From: Alkalibacterium sp. 20 | Lineage (GTDB): Bacteria > Bacillota > Bacilli > Lactobacillales > Carnobacteriaceae_A | NCBI RefSeq assembly: GCF_001885615.1 | Contig: NZ_LSRN01000019.1 | Location: forward strand, 1 to 52,060 | DNA length: 52,060 nt | Direction: 5' to 3' | In this document: positions 1 to 8,262 of the stretch, piece by piece | How the letters are laid out: the number at the start of each line of letters is the position of its first letter | Numbering within the stretch: the stretch's first letter is position 1 | Position numbers and translations under genes: made by a program | The notes under the pieces: generated by a model | Database searches by the model: none | What the model was told of the DNA's origin: nothing | Seen by the model: the letters and a program-made list of their open reading frames with translations, nothing else

Positions 1-98
1 AAAGTATCACTTAATTCTTTTATACTCAATCCATCATCTAGAAACATTAGAATATAATTTTCAAGTTCTTTAACCGTATGCTTACTATTTGAACGCAT
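1..98 (-). CDS. N-terminus of a helix-turn-helix protein, probably an IS transposase subunit (partial)
   Basis: An open frame starts at ATG 98-96 and runs off the left edge without a stop. The readable N-terminus begins MRSNSKHTVKELENYILMFL, followed by a short segment that would suit a helix-turn-helix. Small proteins of this style are common as the DNA-binding first ORF of IS3-type elements, so a transposase OrfA is the best guess. The start codon directly follows the T-run of a strong terminator hairpin at 99-136, which would shield it from ccpA read-through. Only about 32 residues are visible, so the family is not certain. Confidence 0.45.
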   Translation of the reverse strand, partial: MRSNSKHTVKELENYILMFLDDGLSIKELSDT

Positions 99-136
99 AA
101 AAAACTCCCCCTGAAGTAGTTTACTTTAGGGGGAGC
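99..136 (-). terminator. Rho-independent terminator downstream of ccpA
   Basis: On the minus strand a 14-bp stem (arms 122-135 and 105-118, one mismatch) with a short loop is followed by TTTTTT. It lies 40 nt past the ccpA stop and immediately before the start codon of the partial ORF at the left edge. Confidence 0.8.
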
Positions 137-177
137 ATATCACAATGTGATAAGGACCGTTTTTTTATTCGTTTTTT

Positions 178-1179
178 TTATTTAGTCGTTCCTTTTGATT
201 TGATTGTGTATGGTAAAGTAATTGTTTTTTCATCAATCTCTTCTTTGTTCATTAATTTGGTCAATAGACGCATTGCTACCGCACCAATATCATACAAAGG
301 CTGCTCTATAGTTGTTAGTCGTGGACGTGACATTGATGTTAATTTAGAGTTGTTTGAGGTGATAATTTCAAACACTTCTGGTACTGACACACCACGGTCC
401 AACGCAGCATTCAACACCCCTAAAGCCAATTCGTCGTCCGCAACAACTGTAGCTGTTGCTCCAGCTTTGACAAGTTGTTCGTAGACAGCTTCCCCAACTT
501 TATACGTGTACTCTGATTGTAAAACTAAGTCTTCTTCATAAGGTAATGATGCTTTTTCTAAAGCATTTTTATACCCATTCAATCGGTAAATTCCATTAAT
601 GGGTTCCTCATGGCTTTCGGAAATAAAGCCAATTTTTTTATGACCGTTTTCAATCAGCATAGTGACTGCATCTTCTGTCGCTTTTTCATAATCGATATTG
701 ACACTTCCGACTTGTGCATCCGGATCGACTGTACCTGCTAAGACAACAGGTGTGCGTGAGCGAGAAAATTCAGCGCGCAATTCTTCTGTAATTTTGTTCC
801 CCATGAAAATGACACCATCTACTTGTTTAGCTAATAATGTATTCAGTACTTGTACTTCTTTTTCTTCATTTTTATCAGAGTTTGCCAGGATGATGTTGTA
901 TTTGTACATGGTGGCAATATCATCGATCCCGCGTGCTAATGATGAAAAATAAAGGTTCGTAACGTCTGGAATAATAACTCCGACCGTCGTTGTTTTTTTG
1001 CTTGCCAGTCCACGAGCGACAGCATTCGGACGATAATCTAAACGTTCAATAACATCTAATACTTTCTTTCTTGTGGTTGGTTTAACATTCGGGTTTCCGT
1101 TTACGACACGTGAAACAGTTGCCATTGAAACGCCTGCTTCGCGTGCCACATCATAAATTGTAATTGTTTGTTTATCCAT
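178..1179 (-). CDS. ccpA: Catabolite control protein A, LacI/GalR-family regulator
   Basis: A 333-residue LacI-family repressor of the usual CcpA length. Residues 7-28 form the helix-turn-helix ([20 protein letters not shown]), followed by the hinge helix ([13 protein letters not shown]) and a periplasmic-binding-protein-like core beginning [14 protein letters not shown]. CcpA with HPr-Ser-P binds cre sites to repress or activate carbon genes. The identity is supported by the divergent pepQ neighbour, a conserved ccpA arrangement in lactic acid bacteria. Two cre-like sequences lie in the shared intergenic region, so autoregulation is likely. The start at 1179 aligns with the family and is preceded by AGAAGGAG. 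A ribose- or galactose-type LacI regulator is the less likely alternative. Confidence 0.93.
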   Translation of the reverse strand: MDKQTITIYDVAREAGVSMATVSRVVNGNPNVKPTTRKKVLDVIERLDYRPNAVARGLASKKTTTVGVIIPDVTNLYFSSLARGIDDIATMYKYNIILANSDKNEEKEVQVLNTLLAKQVDGVIFMGNKITEELRAEFSRSRTPVVLAGTVDPDAQVGSVNIDYEKATEDAVTMLIENGHKKIGFISESHEEPINGIYRLNGYKNALEKASLPYEEDLVLQSEYTYKVGEAVYEQLVKAGATATVVADDELALGVLNAALDRGVSVPEVFEIITSNNSKLTSMSRPRLTTIEQPLYDIGAVAMRLLTKLMNKEEIDEKTITLPYTIKSKGTTK

Positions 1180-1212
1180 TATTTGACTCCTTCTAGAGAG
1201 AATATTTTTATT

Positions 1213-1226
1213 TGTGAGCGTATTCT
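1213..1226 (+). promoter_or_regulatory. cre-like site in the ccpA-pepQ intergenic region
   Basis: TGTGAGCGTATTCT matches the cre consensus TGWAANCGNTNWCA at most positions, including the central CG. It sits 34 nt upstream of the ccpA start and is arranged as an inverted repeat with the second site at 1244-1257. Confidence 0.5.
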
Positions 1227-1243
1227 ACCTTATATAGAATAAC

Positions 1244-1257
1244 AGATTACGCTTACA
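1244..1257 (-). promoter_or_regulatory. Second cre-like site between ccpA and pepQ
   Basis: Read on the minus strand this is TGTAAGCGTAATCT, matching the cre consensus nearly throughout. With the site at 1213-1226 it forms a convergent pair, which fits CcpA autoregulation and perhaps control of pepQ. Confidence 0.55.
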
Positions 1258-1383
1258 ATTTCAATTGTTATCTTATGTTTTCATGAAATTTTCTTATTTG
1301 TTTTCAGAAAAGGCTTTCTTGAACTATACTCCCCCCTTTTTTTCTGATAGACTGAATGTAAATTCTTGAAAGAAGGTTTATTG

Positions 1384-2481
1384 ATGTCCGTCCTAACTCA
1401 ACTACAAAACAGTATGAAAGAAAAAGAAATATCTTTACTTTATTACGATGACCCCTTAACGGTTGCTTACTTAACTGGTTTCGAAAGCGAGCCACACGAA
1501 CGCGTTGTTGGCGCCCTCGTTTTCCTTGATAAGGTTTGGTTGATTGTTCCTGAACTTGAAAAAAAATCAGCAACAGCTAGTGAATGCGACCACGTATTAT
1601 CGTATAAAGATGAAGTCTCACCCTGGTCTGTATTAGCTGCAGCATTACGCAGTGACCTAGATAGTATCAAAACGATCGGCATAGACGAACATTCATTGCT
1701 CGTTTCACGTTATCACGCTTTAAAAGAAATATTCCCAAAAGCCACTCTTATAAACAGTACCTCGTTGATTCAAGAATTACGCGTAATAAAACAGCACAAT
1801 GAATTAGATATTATGAAAGAAGCTGGACTTTTAGCAGATAAAGCGCTGGAAATCGGAATGCATTACTTGAAAACAGGAATCACTGAAGCCGAAGTGGTTG
1901 CGCGCATTGAATATGAAATCAAAAAATACAGCGTAGAAAAAATGAGCTTCCCGACAATGGTATTGTTTGGCGACCACGCCGCAAGTCCTCACGGCAATCC
2001 AGGGAAGCGTCAGCTCAAGCCAAATGAGTGGGTGTTGTTTGATTTAGGTGTGGTTTATAACGGTTACACAAGTGACATGACCCGAACGATCGTTTACGGT
2101 AAGGCTGATGAAAAAACAAAGGCCATTTACACAATTGTCAAGGAAGCACAAGAAAAGGCCCAAGCTTTTGTTAAACCAGGCATTCTAGCCGGCGATATCG
2201 ATACTATAGCCCGAACACATATTGAAGAATCCGGTTATGGCAGTTATTTCACTCATAGACTGGGCCATGGCATAGGGAAATCCGTTCATGAATATCCTAA
2301 TATAGCGCCTAATGTTGGTGTCAAGCTAAAAGAAAATATGTGTTTTTCGATAGAGCCAGGTATTTATATTGAAGATTTCTTTGGAGTACGCATTGAAGAC
2401 TGCGTTTATGTGAGTGGATCAAAAGCTCGACCTTTTACTCATACGACTAAAGAAATCATTGAATTACCGATAAAAGATTAA
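1384..2481 (+). CDS. pepQ: Xaa-Pro dipeptidase (M24B prolidase)
   Basis: The 365-residue protein has a creatinase-like N-terminal domain (to about residue 125) and an M24 'pita-bread' catalytic domain. All five metal ligands are visible: D220 and D231 (FDLGVVYNGYTSDMTRT), H295 (GHGIG), E324 (EPGIY) and E338 (IED). It cleaves X-Pro dipeptides in the cytoplasm and typically uses Mn2+. I chose ATG 1384 because AGAAGG lies at the right spacing before it; an in-frame TTG at 1366 lacks such a site. The divergent position next to ccpA is typical for lactic acid bacteria. A hairpin terminator follows. Confidence 0.93.
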   Translation: MSVLTQLQNSMKEKEISLLYYDDPLTVAYLTGFESEPHERVVGALVFLDKVWLIVPELEKKSATASECDHVLSYKDEVSPWSVLAAALRSDLDSIKTIGIDEHSLLVSRYHALKEIFPKATLINSTSLIQELRVIKQHNELDIMKEAGLLADKALEIGMHYLKTGITEAEVVARIEYEIKKYSVEKMSFPTMVLFGDHAASPHGNPGKRQLKPNEWVLFDLGVVYNGYTSDMTRTIVYGKADEKTKAIYTIVKEAQEKAQAFVKPGILAGDIDTIARTHIEESGYGSYFTHRLGHGIGKSVHEYPNIAPNVGVKLKENMCFSIEPGIYIEDFFGVRIEDCVYVSGSKARPFTHTTKEIIELPIKD

Positions 2482-2486
2482 ATTAG

Positions 2487-2533
2487 AAAAACGAGAACCA
2501 GAGGTTGCACTTCAATCTGGTTCTCGTTTTTTT
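2487..2533. terminator. Bidirectional terminator between pepQ and the DUF421 gene
   Basis: Arms 2491-2502 (ACGAGAACCAGA) and 2515-2526 pair perfectly over 12 bp, with an A-run before and a T-run after. It can therefore end transcription from both converging genes. Confidence 0.88.
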
Positions 2534-2544
2534 CATACCTTCAT

Positions 2545-3051
2545 CTAATCTATAAATATAAATTCTTCTTTTTGAATTTGTTTTTTATCAGATTTATCCA
2601 TCACCGTTAACGTACCGTCTGATTCTAAAATGATTGCGGATATTTCATCAAAGGAAACATAACCCGCTTTTCTGATCGCCTGCTTTAATTCTCTCTTATT
2701 GACTCGCTCTTTTTTTAAATTTTCGTCCTTAAATTGACCCTCATAAAACAATAACGAAGGCTCTGAATTCAGTATCGATCGTATCTGTTTAAAATGAACA
2801 GACAGCCAGGTGAAAACATACTGAAGTCCTACCAACATGGCGAATGTCAAAATACCGCTCCAAAAAGACTCTTTATAGTTGACGATCGTCGTGGCTAAGA
2901 TCGAACCTAAAGCAACGGTGACAATAAAATCAAAGGCATTCATCTTCGACAAGGTTCTTTTCCCTGAAGCGCGCAAGATAAAAACAATAGCAATGAAACT
3001 AACTATACTGATCGCGATGAGTTTGAAAACATCTGTATAACTTATTGTCAT
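2545..3051 (-). CDS. DUF421 (YetF-like) membrane protein
   Basis: The 168-residue protein has three predicted N-terminal membrane segments (about 9-27, 42-58 and 65-84). The conserved DUF421 stretch follows them: ASGKRTLSKMNAFDFIVTVA and a cytosolic domain ending AGYVSFDEISAIILESDG. This is the YetF/YdfS group; its biochemical role is unknown, with links to spores and stress in Bacillus. It is somewhat shorter than the roughly 220 residues usual for YetF, mainly at the C-terminus. A decayed piece of a second DUF421 gene lies directly upstream on the same strand, suggesting a former tandem pair. Confidence 0.8.
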   Translation of the reverse strand: MTISYTDVFKLIAISIVSFIAIVFILRASGKRTLSKMNAFDFIVTVALGSILATTIVNYKESFWSGILTFAMLVGLQYVFTWLSVHFKQIRSILNSEPSLLFYEGQFKDENLKKERVNKRELKQAIRKAGYVSFDEISAIILESDGTLTVMDKSDKKQIQKEEFIFID

Positions 3052-3132
3052 ACGTCTCCTTCTTTCTAAATTTCACTTTTCAATCCAAAGCTTTGGGTGC
3101 ATCCAGTAATTTATCATTACTTGTTATTTAAG

Positions 3133-3290
3133 TCATCCGGCTATCATCCCATTTGTTTCCAAAACGACCGTACCTACTTGTTCACGAATCGCCTTATTAA
3201 CTTCCGATTTAGGCATACGTTCTTTTTTCAAAGCGGATCCCTTCGTCTCCAGCTCCACCGTCAGATCACCCTTATATAGATATAGTGAAA
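3133..3290 (-). pseudogene. Remnant of a second DUF421/YetF-type gene
   Basis: Read on the minus strand, one frame gives SLYLYKGDLTVELETKG, then ALKKERMPKSEVNKAIREQ, then VGTVVLETNG and a stop at 3135-3133. This parallels the C-terminal domain of the intact neighbour (LLFYEGQF, LKKERVNKRELKQAIRKAG, AIILESDG). About seven residues between AIREQ and VGTVV are missing, and no membrane part or start is left. I infer a decayed paralogue, either from a tandem duplication or from a related gene eroded in place. Confidence 0.5.
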
Positions 3291-3318
3291 AAGGACGCGA
3301 CGTTAGCCGCATCCTTCA
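3286..3318 (-). terminator. Terminator after the ytxH-like gene
   Basis: On the minus strand GGATGCG (3314-3308) pairs with CGCGTCC (3299-3293, one G-T pair). The stem is followed by TTTTTC, downstream of the YtxH-like/DUF948 pair. Confidence 0.55.
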
Positions 3319-3402
3319 CCCTACTTATTCAATAATCTTTATTTTTTCAGGATCAAAGTAACTGACAATATCACCTATTGATTGATTTTTATCGTAATTC
3401 AG

Positions 3403-3825
3403 TTATTTTGACGTCGCTGAAGGTGTGGTCGGATCTTTTTCAGATGAATCTTTGTCTTCTTTATTCATTTTCTCTTTGACATTTTCGGCAGTTTCTTTAG
3501 CTTCTTCTTTGATTTTATCTAAATTTTCTCCCGCTTCATCTAATTCTGTTCCTAGTCGACTTGTTAACTGTTCGTATGTTGCTGATGCGCTATCCAAATA
3601 GTCTGAACTTGCTTGGTGCACAGAATCTTTTAATTCTAATCCTTTATCTTTTGCTTTATTCACATAATCTTTTGCCTGGTCTTTTGTTTTAACCGTATGG
3701 TCTTTGATATCTTCACGGACTTCTTTACCTGATTTTGGAGCCAATAACAAGGCTGTTAACCCAGCCACAGCCGCACCAACAAAAGTTCCCAATACGAAAT
3801 ATTCTATATTATTATCTCTATACAT
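3403..3825 (-). CDS. YtxH-like general-stress-type membrane-anchored protein
   Basis: The 140-residue protein starts with a single glycine-rich membrane segment (about 9-29, VLGTFVGAAVAGLTALLLAP) followed directly by KSGKEVREDI, the hallmark of the YtxH family. The rest is a long, charged, Lys/Glu/Asp-rich helix that probably forms a coiled coil. YtxH partners with YtxG in Bacillus and belongs to the general stress regulon there; the molecular function is unknown. The start at 3825 has GAGGAAATTAT before it. The DUF948 gene lies 54 nt upstream on the same strand, so the two probably form an operon. Confidence 0.8.
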   Translation of the reverse strand: MYRDNNIEYFVLGTFVGAAVAGLTALLLAPKSGKEVREDIKDHTVKTKDQAKDYVNKAKDKGLELKDSVHQASSDYLDSASATYEQLTSRLGTELDEAGENLDKIKEEAKETAENVKEKMNKEDKDSSEKDPTTPSATSK

Positions 3826-3879
3826 ATAATTTCCTCGCTTTTCTATTATTTAGTTTATTTGTTAACATTGATGTTAATC

Positions 3880-4275
3880 TTAGCTCATTTTCGATCCAAC
3901 TTTTTTAGCAATACCTATTGAAGCACCTTTTTTCCCAGCACTTGCTAAATGAGACGTTAAATTACTTGTCGAATTATTTAATCTTGAAACAGATTCGCCT
4001 AAATCTCCAACGGCTTTGAATAATGGATTTGTTAATCCTAACTTGCCATTTACATCATCCAAAGTGACATTGGTCTTGTTGAGCAAACCTTCTACCTCGA
4101 TAAGTAGTAAATCTGCATCTTTCGTTATGGTGCTTAAACTCTTATTCGCTTCTTCCACTGTCGTGTTCAATTCAGATATCATTTTTGCTACCTTGAATAA
4201 CACGTAAACTAAACCTAACACGAGTACTGCAAATGCTATTGCTGCAATTAATGCTGCTATTTCTCCACCTGTCAT
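3880..4275 (-). CDS. DUF948 (YtxG-like) membrane protein
   Basis: The 131-residue protein has one N-terminal membrane segment (about 5-29). A helical cytosolic region follows with the DUF948 pattern of repeated Leu and Thr/Asn (LNTTVEEANKSLSTITKDAD, then LGLTNPLFKAVGDLGESV). YtxG-like proteins occur next to YtxH in stress operons, as here. The start at 4275 is supported by GGAAGAGGG. The function is not known; a scaffold or envelope-stress role is only inferred from its partner. Confidence 0.8.
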   Translation of the reverse strand: MTGGEIAALIAAIAFAVLVLGLVYVLFKVAKMISELNTTVEEANKSLSTITKDADLLLIEVEGLLNKTNVTLDDVNGKLGLTNPLFKAVGDLGESVSRLNNSTSNLTSHLASAGKKGASIGIAKKVGSKMS

Positions 4276-4447
4276 AATTATCCCTCTTCCTTCTTTTCTG
4301 TATGGGTTAACATTACCATTTAATGTCTTTTAAATGCAACTAAGATGGTTTGAAACACAAATTAAATAGAAGAATTGTATCTTTAACAAAACATGTTAAA
4401 ATAGTTAATGACTATGCTTATTACTAAATATTCTTAAAGGAGACTAT

Positions 4448-5329
4448 ATGGATCAAACAAATGAAGCTCTCGAAAAAATTGAAGAACAAAGGAGTTTACT
4501 GACCGAAGTATTGGATACCATTGATTGGCAACAAATTGCCTGGTCAGTGATTATTACACTTTTACAAATTGTATTCGCGTTGATTATTTTCTTTATCATA
4601 AAACGAGTTGGACGTTATGTCATCGAAAAGATATTTACCCGGTATATGAACAAGAGAAATACTGTCCCTAATCGATTAAATACATTATATAAATTAAGTA
4701 AGAATATTTTTAATGCTGTCATTTATTTTTTTCTGGTTTACACTATTCTTGAATTACTCGGTTTTAAAGTAGCACCTTTAATAGCCAGTGCCGGTGTGCT
4801 CGGTCTAGCTTTATCACTCGGTGCACAGGGTTTTGTATCTGATATCGTTAATGGCTTTATGATTTTGCTTGAGAAGCAAATGGATGTGGGTGATGTGGTT
4901 AAAATCGGCGTCATTACCGGTACTGTGGAAGATGTTAATTTGAAAACAACCAAAGTAAAAGACTTTGATGGAACGACTCATTTCATCCCAAATCGTGCGA
5001 TTACGATTGTCAGCAATCAATCACGCTCAGACATGCGTGTCCTCATTCAAATACGTCTCTATCCCTCAACGAATCTTGAGAATGTGAGGAAAGCACTTGA
5101 AAACGTCAATAGAGAAGCCATCCTGAATTTCGAGGAAATCACGATCGAACCGTCAGAAATTTCGTTCGTTCCAGTCGGACCTGGTCAACTCGCAGCGCAA
5201 GTCATTATGTACACAAAAGCTGGTACTCAGTATGGTATGCGTAACACCTTCTATGAAAAATATGTTAATGCTTTGAGAGAGTCCGGCATTGATTTGCCAA
5301 ATGTTACCCTTGAATTACCCAATGCATAA
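4448..5329 (+). CDS. Small-conductance mechanosensitive channel, MscS family
   Basis: The 293-residue protein has three membrane segments (about 33-54, 86-106 and 110-130). The pore-lining third helix is rich in Gly and Ala (APLIASAGVLGLALSLGAQG). The beta-domain motif follows (VEDVNLKTTKVKDFDGTTHF, then IPNRAI) and then the alpha/beta C-terminal domain. MscS channels release solutes on hypo-osmotic shock. The length matches the short YkuT/YggB-type family. The start has AAAGGAG upstream. It is divergent from the DUF948/YtxH stress pair and ends at a shared terminator. Confidence 0.9.
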   Translation: MDQTNEALEKIEEQRSLLTEVLDTIDWQQIAWSVIITLLQIVFALIIFFIIKRVGRYVIEKIFTRYMNKRNTVPNRLNTLYKLSKNIFNAVIYFFLVYTILELLGFKVAPLIASAGVLGLALSLGAQGFVSDIVNGFMILLEKQMDVGDVVKIGVITGTVEDVNLKTTKVKDFDGTTHFIPNRAITIVSNQSRSDMRVLIQIRLYPSTNLENVRKALENVNREAILNFEEITIEPSEISFVPVGPGQLAAQVIMYTKAGTQYGMRNTFYEKYVNALRESGIDLPNVTLELPNA

Positions 5330-5371
5330 TCAAATAAAACAGTTTGTTTTGCATGCCCTTAGTCCATAATA

Positions 5372-5425
5372 AAACCACTCTAGTCGGCTCGATTTTCGAG
5401 AAGCAGACTAGAGTGGTTTTATTTT
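5372..5425. terminator. Bidirectional terminator between mscS-like and CBS genes
   Basis: AAAACCACTCTAGTC pairs with GACTAGAGTGGTTTT across a roughly 20-nt partly paired loop, giving a T-run on either strand between two convergent genes. Confidence 0.88.
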
Positions 5426-5904
5426 TAGTGGGCGACTATTTCTTTTTCTGTCACACTGTACATTTTTTCGAATTGATGCGCTAACCGATTCGTTCCTTTA
5501 AGTATTTCACTCCGTGTGATGATACCTTTAAAGTAACCCTCATTATCAACGACTGTAATAAACGCATGATTCACTAGCATACGCAGAACATCTTCTAACT
5601 CAAAGTCTTCTGTTACTGCAGGATAATCCGTATCCATAACTTCGCCCACTTTGATTTCGCTCAATTTTTCAAAATGAACATCTTCTATATCCATGATGGT
5701 CTGCATGATGATCGGCATCGATATAAGCCCTCTCATTTTTGAGCGTGCATCTAAAACAGGTACCACAGCATATTTATCCGTGGTCAATAACAGCAAGGCA
5801 TGGTCTAATCCATTCTTCACTCCAACAACGGCAACTTTCTCAGCTGGTTTGACTAATTCCGATTCACTTTCAATCAATAATTTTTTAACCTTTTCACCTA
5901 TCAA
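5425..5904 (-). CDS. Two-CBS-domain protein, CbpB/DarB (YkuL)-like
   Basis: The 159-residue protein consists of two CBS domains and little else, first around 15-80 and second around 90-150 (VGEVMDTDYPAVTEDFELED, then GYFKGIITRSEIL). This layout matches Listeria CbpB and Bacillus DarB (YkuL), which bind cyclic di-AMP and signal to Rel or PycA. Binding here is inferred. I chose TTG 5904 because AGGGAG lies 8 nt upstream; a GTG at 5912 overlaps that site, and a longer frame to 5973 has no ribosome binding site. The length then fits the family. Confidence 0.75.
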   Translation of the reverse strand: MIGEKVKKLLIESESELVKPAEKVAVVGVKNGLDHALLLLTTDKYAVVPVLDARSKMRGLISMPIIMQTIMDIEDVHFEKLSEIKVGEVMDTDYPAVTEDFELEDVLRMLVNHAFITVVDNEGYFKGIITRSEILKGTNRLAHQFEKMYSVTEKEIVAH

Positions 5905-6087
5905 TTTTTTCACTCCCTGTAACCGTTCTCTATAACTACATTGTACCTTTATTTCACTTGAAAGCCAAAACAAAGAAGTTGTTTTAGTGAATATTCTTAG
6001 ATGTTAATCATACATCTTTATCATTAGCCCCGGTAATAGCGATTAAGACGTGATAAAAATGAGAATCCAATGAGGGTCAACAAGGTG

Positions 6088-6609
6088 TTAATCAATCCAT
6101 GAAACACTTTTGCTCAAATCATGTAACACATTATGATCCTGGTCGTAATAAGTAAGCGAAGCCTTTGATAACTCTTCATCTATTTCCATCACTAGATACG
6201 TTCCTTTATCTCTGTCTCTCGGTTGAGCAATACTTCCCGGATTGATGAACACTATGCCCTCTTTTTTTTCAGCTTTAGGAATATGCGTATGTCCGTAAAA
6301 GACAACTTTGACGTCATGCGATTTTGCTAACTCTGCTAACTTATCATAGCTTCTTTTAACACCATGTTTGTGACCATGCACAAGAAGATAGCGAAAATCT
6401 TTAATCTGTTCAACACGGCTTACTTTATATTTATCCGTGATATCCATGTTACCGATCACTGTTTTATAAGTCTGCCACAAGGGATGATCTTCCATTAACT
6501 CCGAGTCCCCACAGTGGATCCATTCGTCAGTATCATGTTGATGCATAGAATAAATTTCTTCCATGTAATACGTATTACAATGATTGTCACTAACCACTAC
6601 TAATTTCAT
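6088..6609 (-). CDS. YfcE/YsnB-type metallophosphoesterase
   Basis: The 173-residue calcineurin-like phosphodiesterase shows the family's metal motifs in order: DNHCN (8-12), HCGDSE (about 32-37), GNMD, VHGHKHG and GHTH. The Bacillus counterpart YsnB lies beside racE and the ITPase gene, the same order as here, so orthology is likely. The physiological substrate is unknown; relatives hydrolyse phosphodiesters with Mn2+. The first metal motif reads DNHCN rather than the more common DTHG/DTHR, which is conservative. It starts 15 nt after the rdgB stop and is probably translated from the same transcript. Confidence 0.85.
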   Translation of the reverse strand: MKLVVVSDNHCNTYYMEEIYSMHQHDTDEWIHCGDSELMEDHPLWQTYKTVIGNMDITDKYKVSRVEQIKDFRYLLVHGHKHGVKRSYDKLAELAKSHDVKVVFYGHTHIPKAEKKEGIVFINPGSIAQPRDRDKGTYLVMEIDEELSKASLTYYDQDHNVLHDLSKSVSWID

Positions 6610-6624
6610 AGTCTGTCTTCCTTT

Positions 6625-7236
6625 CTATTGATCGATTAACCATTCATCTAAATGATGCTGTAATTTTTTCAAAGCATCTGCTCGGTGACTGATTTCATTT
6701 TTTTCGATTTGACTGCATTCCGCTAATGTTTTTCCTTTATTGGGCACATAAAATAACGGATCATACCCAAAACCGTATTCTCCGCGAGGTACACCAGTTA
6801 TTTCTCCATCCAGTCTGCCATCGATCACTAATGACTCTTTATCAGGATGTGCCAGTGCCAGTGAACAGTGAAAATGTGCTTGTCTTTCATTATCATTGTA
6901 ATCAGCTAATTCAACTAACAATTTAGCATTATTTTTTGCGTCGTTTTTTTCTTCTCCAGCATACCTGGCTGAATAGACCCCTGGTTGGCCATGTAAGACA
7001 TCCACAATCAAACCTGAGTCGTCAGCAAGCACCAGCATATTCAACTCTTTAGCAATCGTTTCTGCTTTCAGCAGGGCATTCGCTTGAAAGGTCCTACCGA
7101 TCTCTTCAACATCTTCAATATCTGGATGATCAAGAAGGGTTGTAATGGTATAACCTTTGCTATTAAACAGTGCTTCAAATTCTTTTGCTTTACCTTTATT
7201 TCTCGTAGCAATGAGAATGGTTTTATTTTCAGTCAT
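6625..7236 (-). CDS. rdgB: XTP/dITP pyrophosphatase (RdgB/HAM1)
   Basis: The 203-residue non-canonical purine NTP pyrophosphatase removes dITP, dXTP and related nucleotides from the pool. Visible motifs are the N-terminal ATRNKGKAKEF (substrate loop), the catalytic LADDSGLIVDVLHGQPGVYSA and the C-terminal GYGFGYDPLFYVP and SHRADALKKL. The length is standard. Its start overlaps the end of murI by 8 nt, indicating translational coupling. The order murI-rdgB-yfcE matches racE-ysnA-ysnB of Bacillus, without the rph gene found there. Confidence 0.93.
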   Translation of the reverse strand: MTENKTILIATRNKGKAKEFEALFNSKGYTITTLLDHPDIEDVEEIGRTFQANALLKAETIAKELNMLVLADDSGLIVDVLHGQPGVYSARYAGEEKNDAKNNAKLLVELADYNDNERQAHFHCSLALAHPDKESLVIDGRLDGEITGVPRGEYGFGYDPLFYVPNKGKTLAECSQIEKNEISHRADALKKLQHHLDEWLIDQ

Positions 7237-8050
7237 GGGGTAATTCCAACCTTTCTAATGAAATGGATCGTACGTTCAATTGGCTCGTCTGCAACCAGTT
7301 TTGTGCAATCGTGCGAAATGTCTCCTCTGGTCCTGTCGTGTAGATATCAATCACACTCGCATTAACTGCTCTAGCTTCAATTTTAAATGCTTTTAGAACC
7401 TTCTCCACTTCATGTGACGTCAAAGCGCCAGAATCGATCAACGCAACTTCTATTCCTAATCTTTCTTGTATGAAGGGAGTAAGTAATGGAAAATGAGTGC
7501 ACCCTAAAATAACGGTATCCATATTTTCAGTTTTAAAAGACTCTAAACTTTTTTCTACTATCTTTTTAACTTCTACTGTTTCGTAGACATTCTTTTCAAC
7601 AATATCCACAAATTTAGGGCATGCTAAACTCTTTACATGGATCGATTCATCTTTTCCCAGAATCGATTTTTCATAAAATCCAGAGTCAACGGTGCTCACA
7701 GTTGCTAAAACACCTACTTCTTTTGATGTTGTAAGACGTACCGCTGCTTCACTTCCTGGTTCGATGACGCCAATGACGGGAATGTCGACTTTTTTTTTCA
7801 CTATTTCCAAAGTATGAGCAGTAGCTGTGTTGCAGGCAACAACTATCATTTTTACGTGCTGATCCATTAGAAACTGGACCAATTCAAGCGTATACTCTAT
7901 AATTTCTTCTTTTGAACGATTCCCGTATGGGCAGCGTTTTGTATCTCCTATATATACGATCGACTCATTTGGCAAACGGTCTGTCACTGCTTTTAATACC
8001 GTCAATCCACCAACGCCAGAGTCCAGTAATCCAATCGGTTTATTCATCAT
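7229..8050 (-). CDS. murI: Glutamate racemase
   Basis: The 273-residue enzyme makes D-glutamate for peptidoglycan. The two catalytic cysteines are present: C73 (VVACNTATAH) and the Cys of VILGCTHFPLL near 184. The N-terminal IGLLDSGVGGLTVL and IGDTKRCPYG are typical. The start at 8050 has AAAGG about 10 nt upstream; the second Met (8047) is an alternative. It is first in the murI-rdgB-yfcE operon and divergent from the YslB-like gene. Confidence 0.95.
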   Translation of the reverse strand: MMNKPIGLLDSGVGGLTVLKAVTDRLPNESIVYIGDTKRCPYGNRSKEEIIEYTLELVQFLMDQHVKMIVVACNTATAHTLEIVKKKVDIPVIGVIEPGSEAAVRLTTSKEVGVLATVSTVDSGFYEKSILGKDESIHVKSLACPKFVDIVEKNVYETVEVKKIVEKSLESFKTENMDTVILGCTHFPLLTPFIQERLGIEVALIDSGALTSHEVEKVLKAFKIEARAVNASVIDIYTTGPEETFRTIAQNWLQTSQLNVRSISLERLELPHD

Positions 8051-8166
8051 ATTAAAACAACCTTTTCTAAGATACTTACATGTAGTGCTAATTTAATATC
8101 ATAACTCGGCATAAATCGACATATTACTATAGAAACCTTATGTAAAAAAAGGTAAAATAAGTAAGT

Positions 8167-8195
8167 ATGACTTTTGTCTCCTATTCTATTATAAA
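8167..8195 (+). promoter_or_regulatory. Candidate sigma-A promoter for the YslB-like gene
   Basis: ATGACT (8167-8172) and TATAAA (8190-8195) are separated by 17 nt, about 65 nt before the start at 8263. The match to TTGACA/TATAAT is good but not tested. Confidence 0.4.
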
Positions 8196-8262
8196 GAATG
8201 TTCACTAAAAGTGAAAGACAAAACGAATTTACATTAGAGACAAAAAAGCGAGAGGTGAAAGA

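Noticed and set aside
3316-3402. Peptide-like stretch LNYDKNQSIGDIVSYFDPEK on the minus strand after the ytxH stop
   Set aside because: It looks like a fragment of a TOBE-type domain, but it is only about 25 codons, has no start and cannot be tied to a family with confidence.
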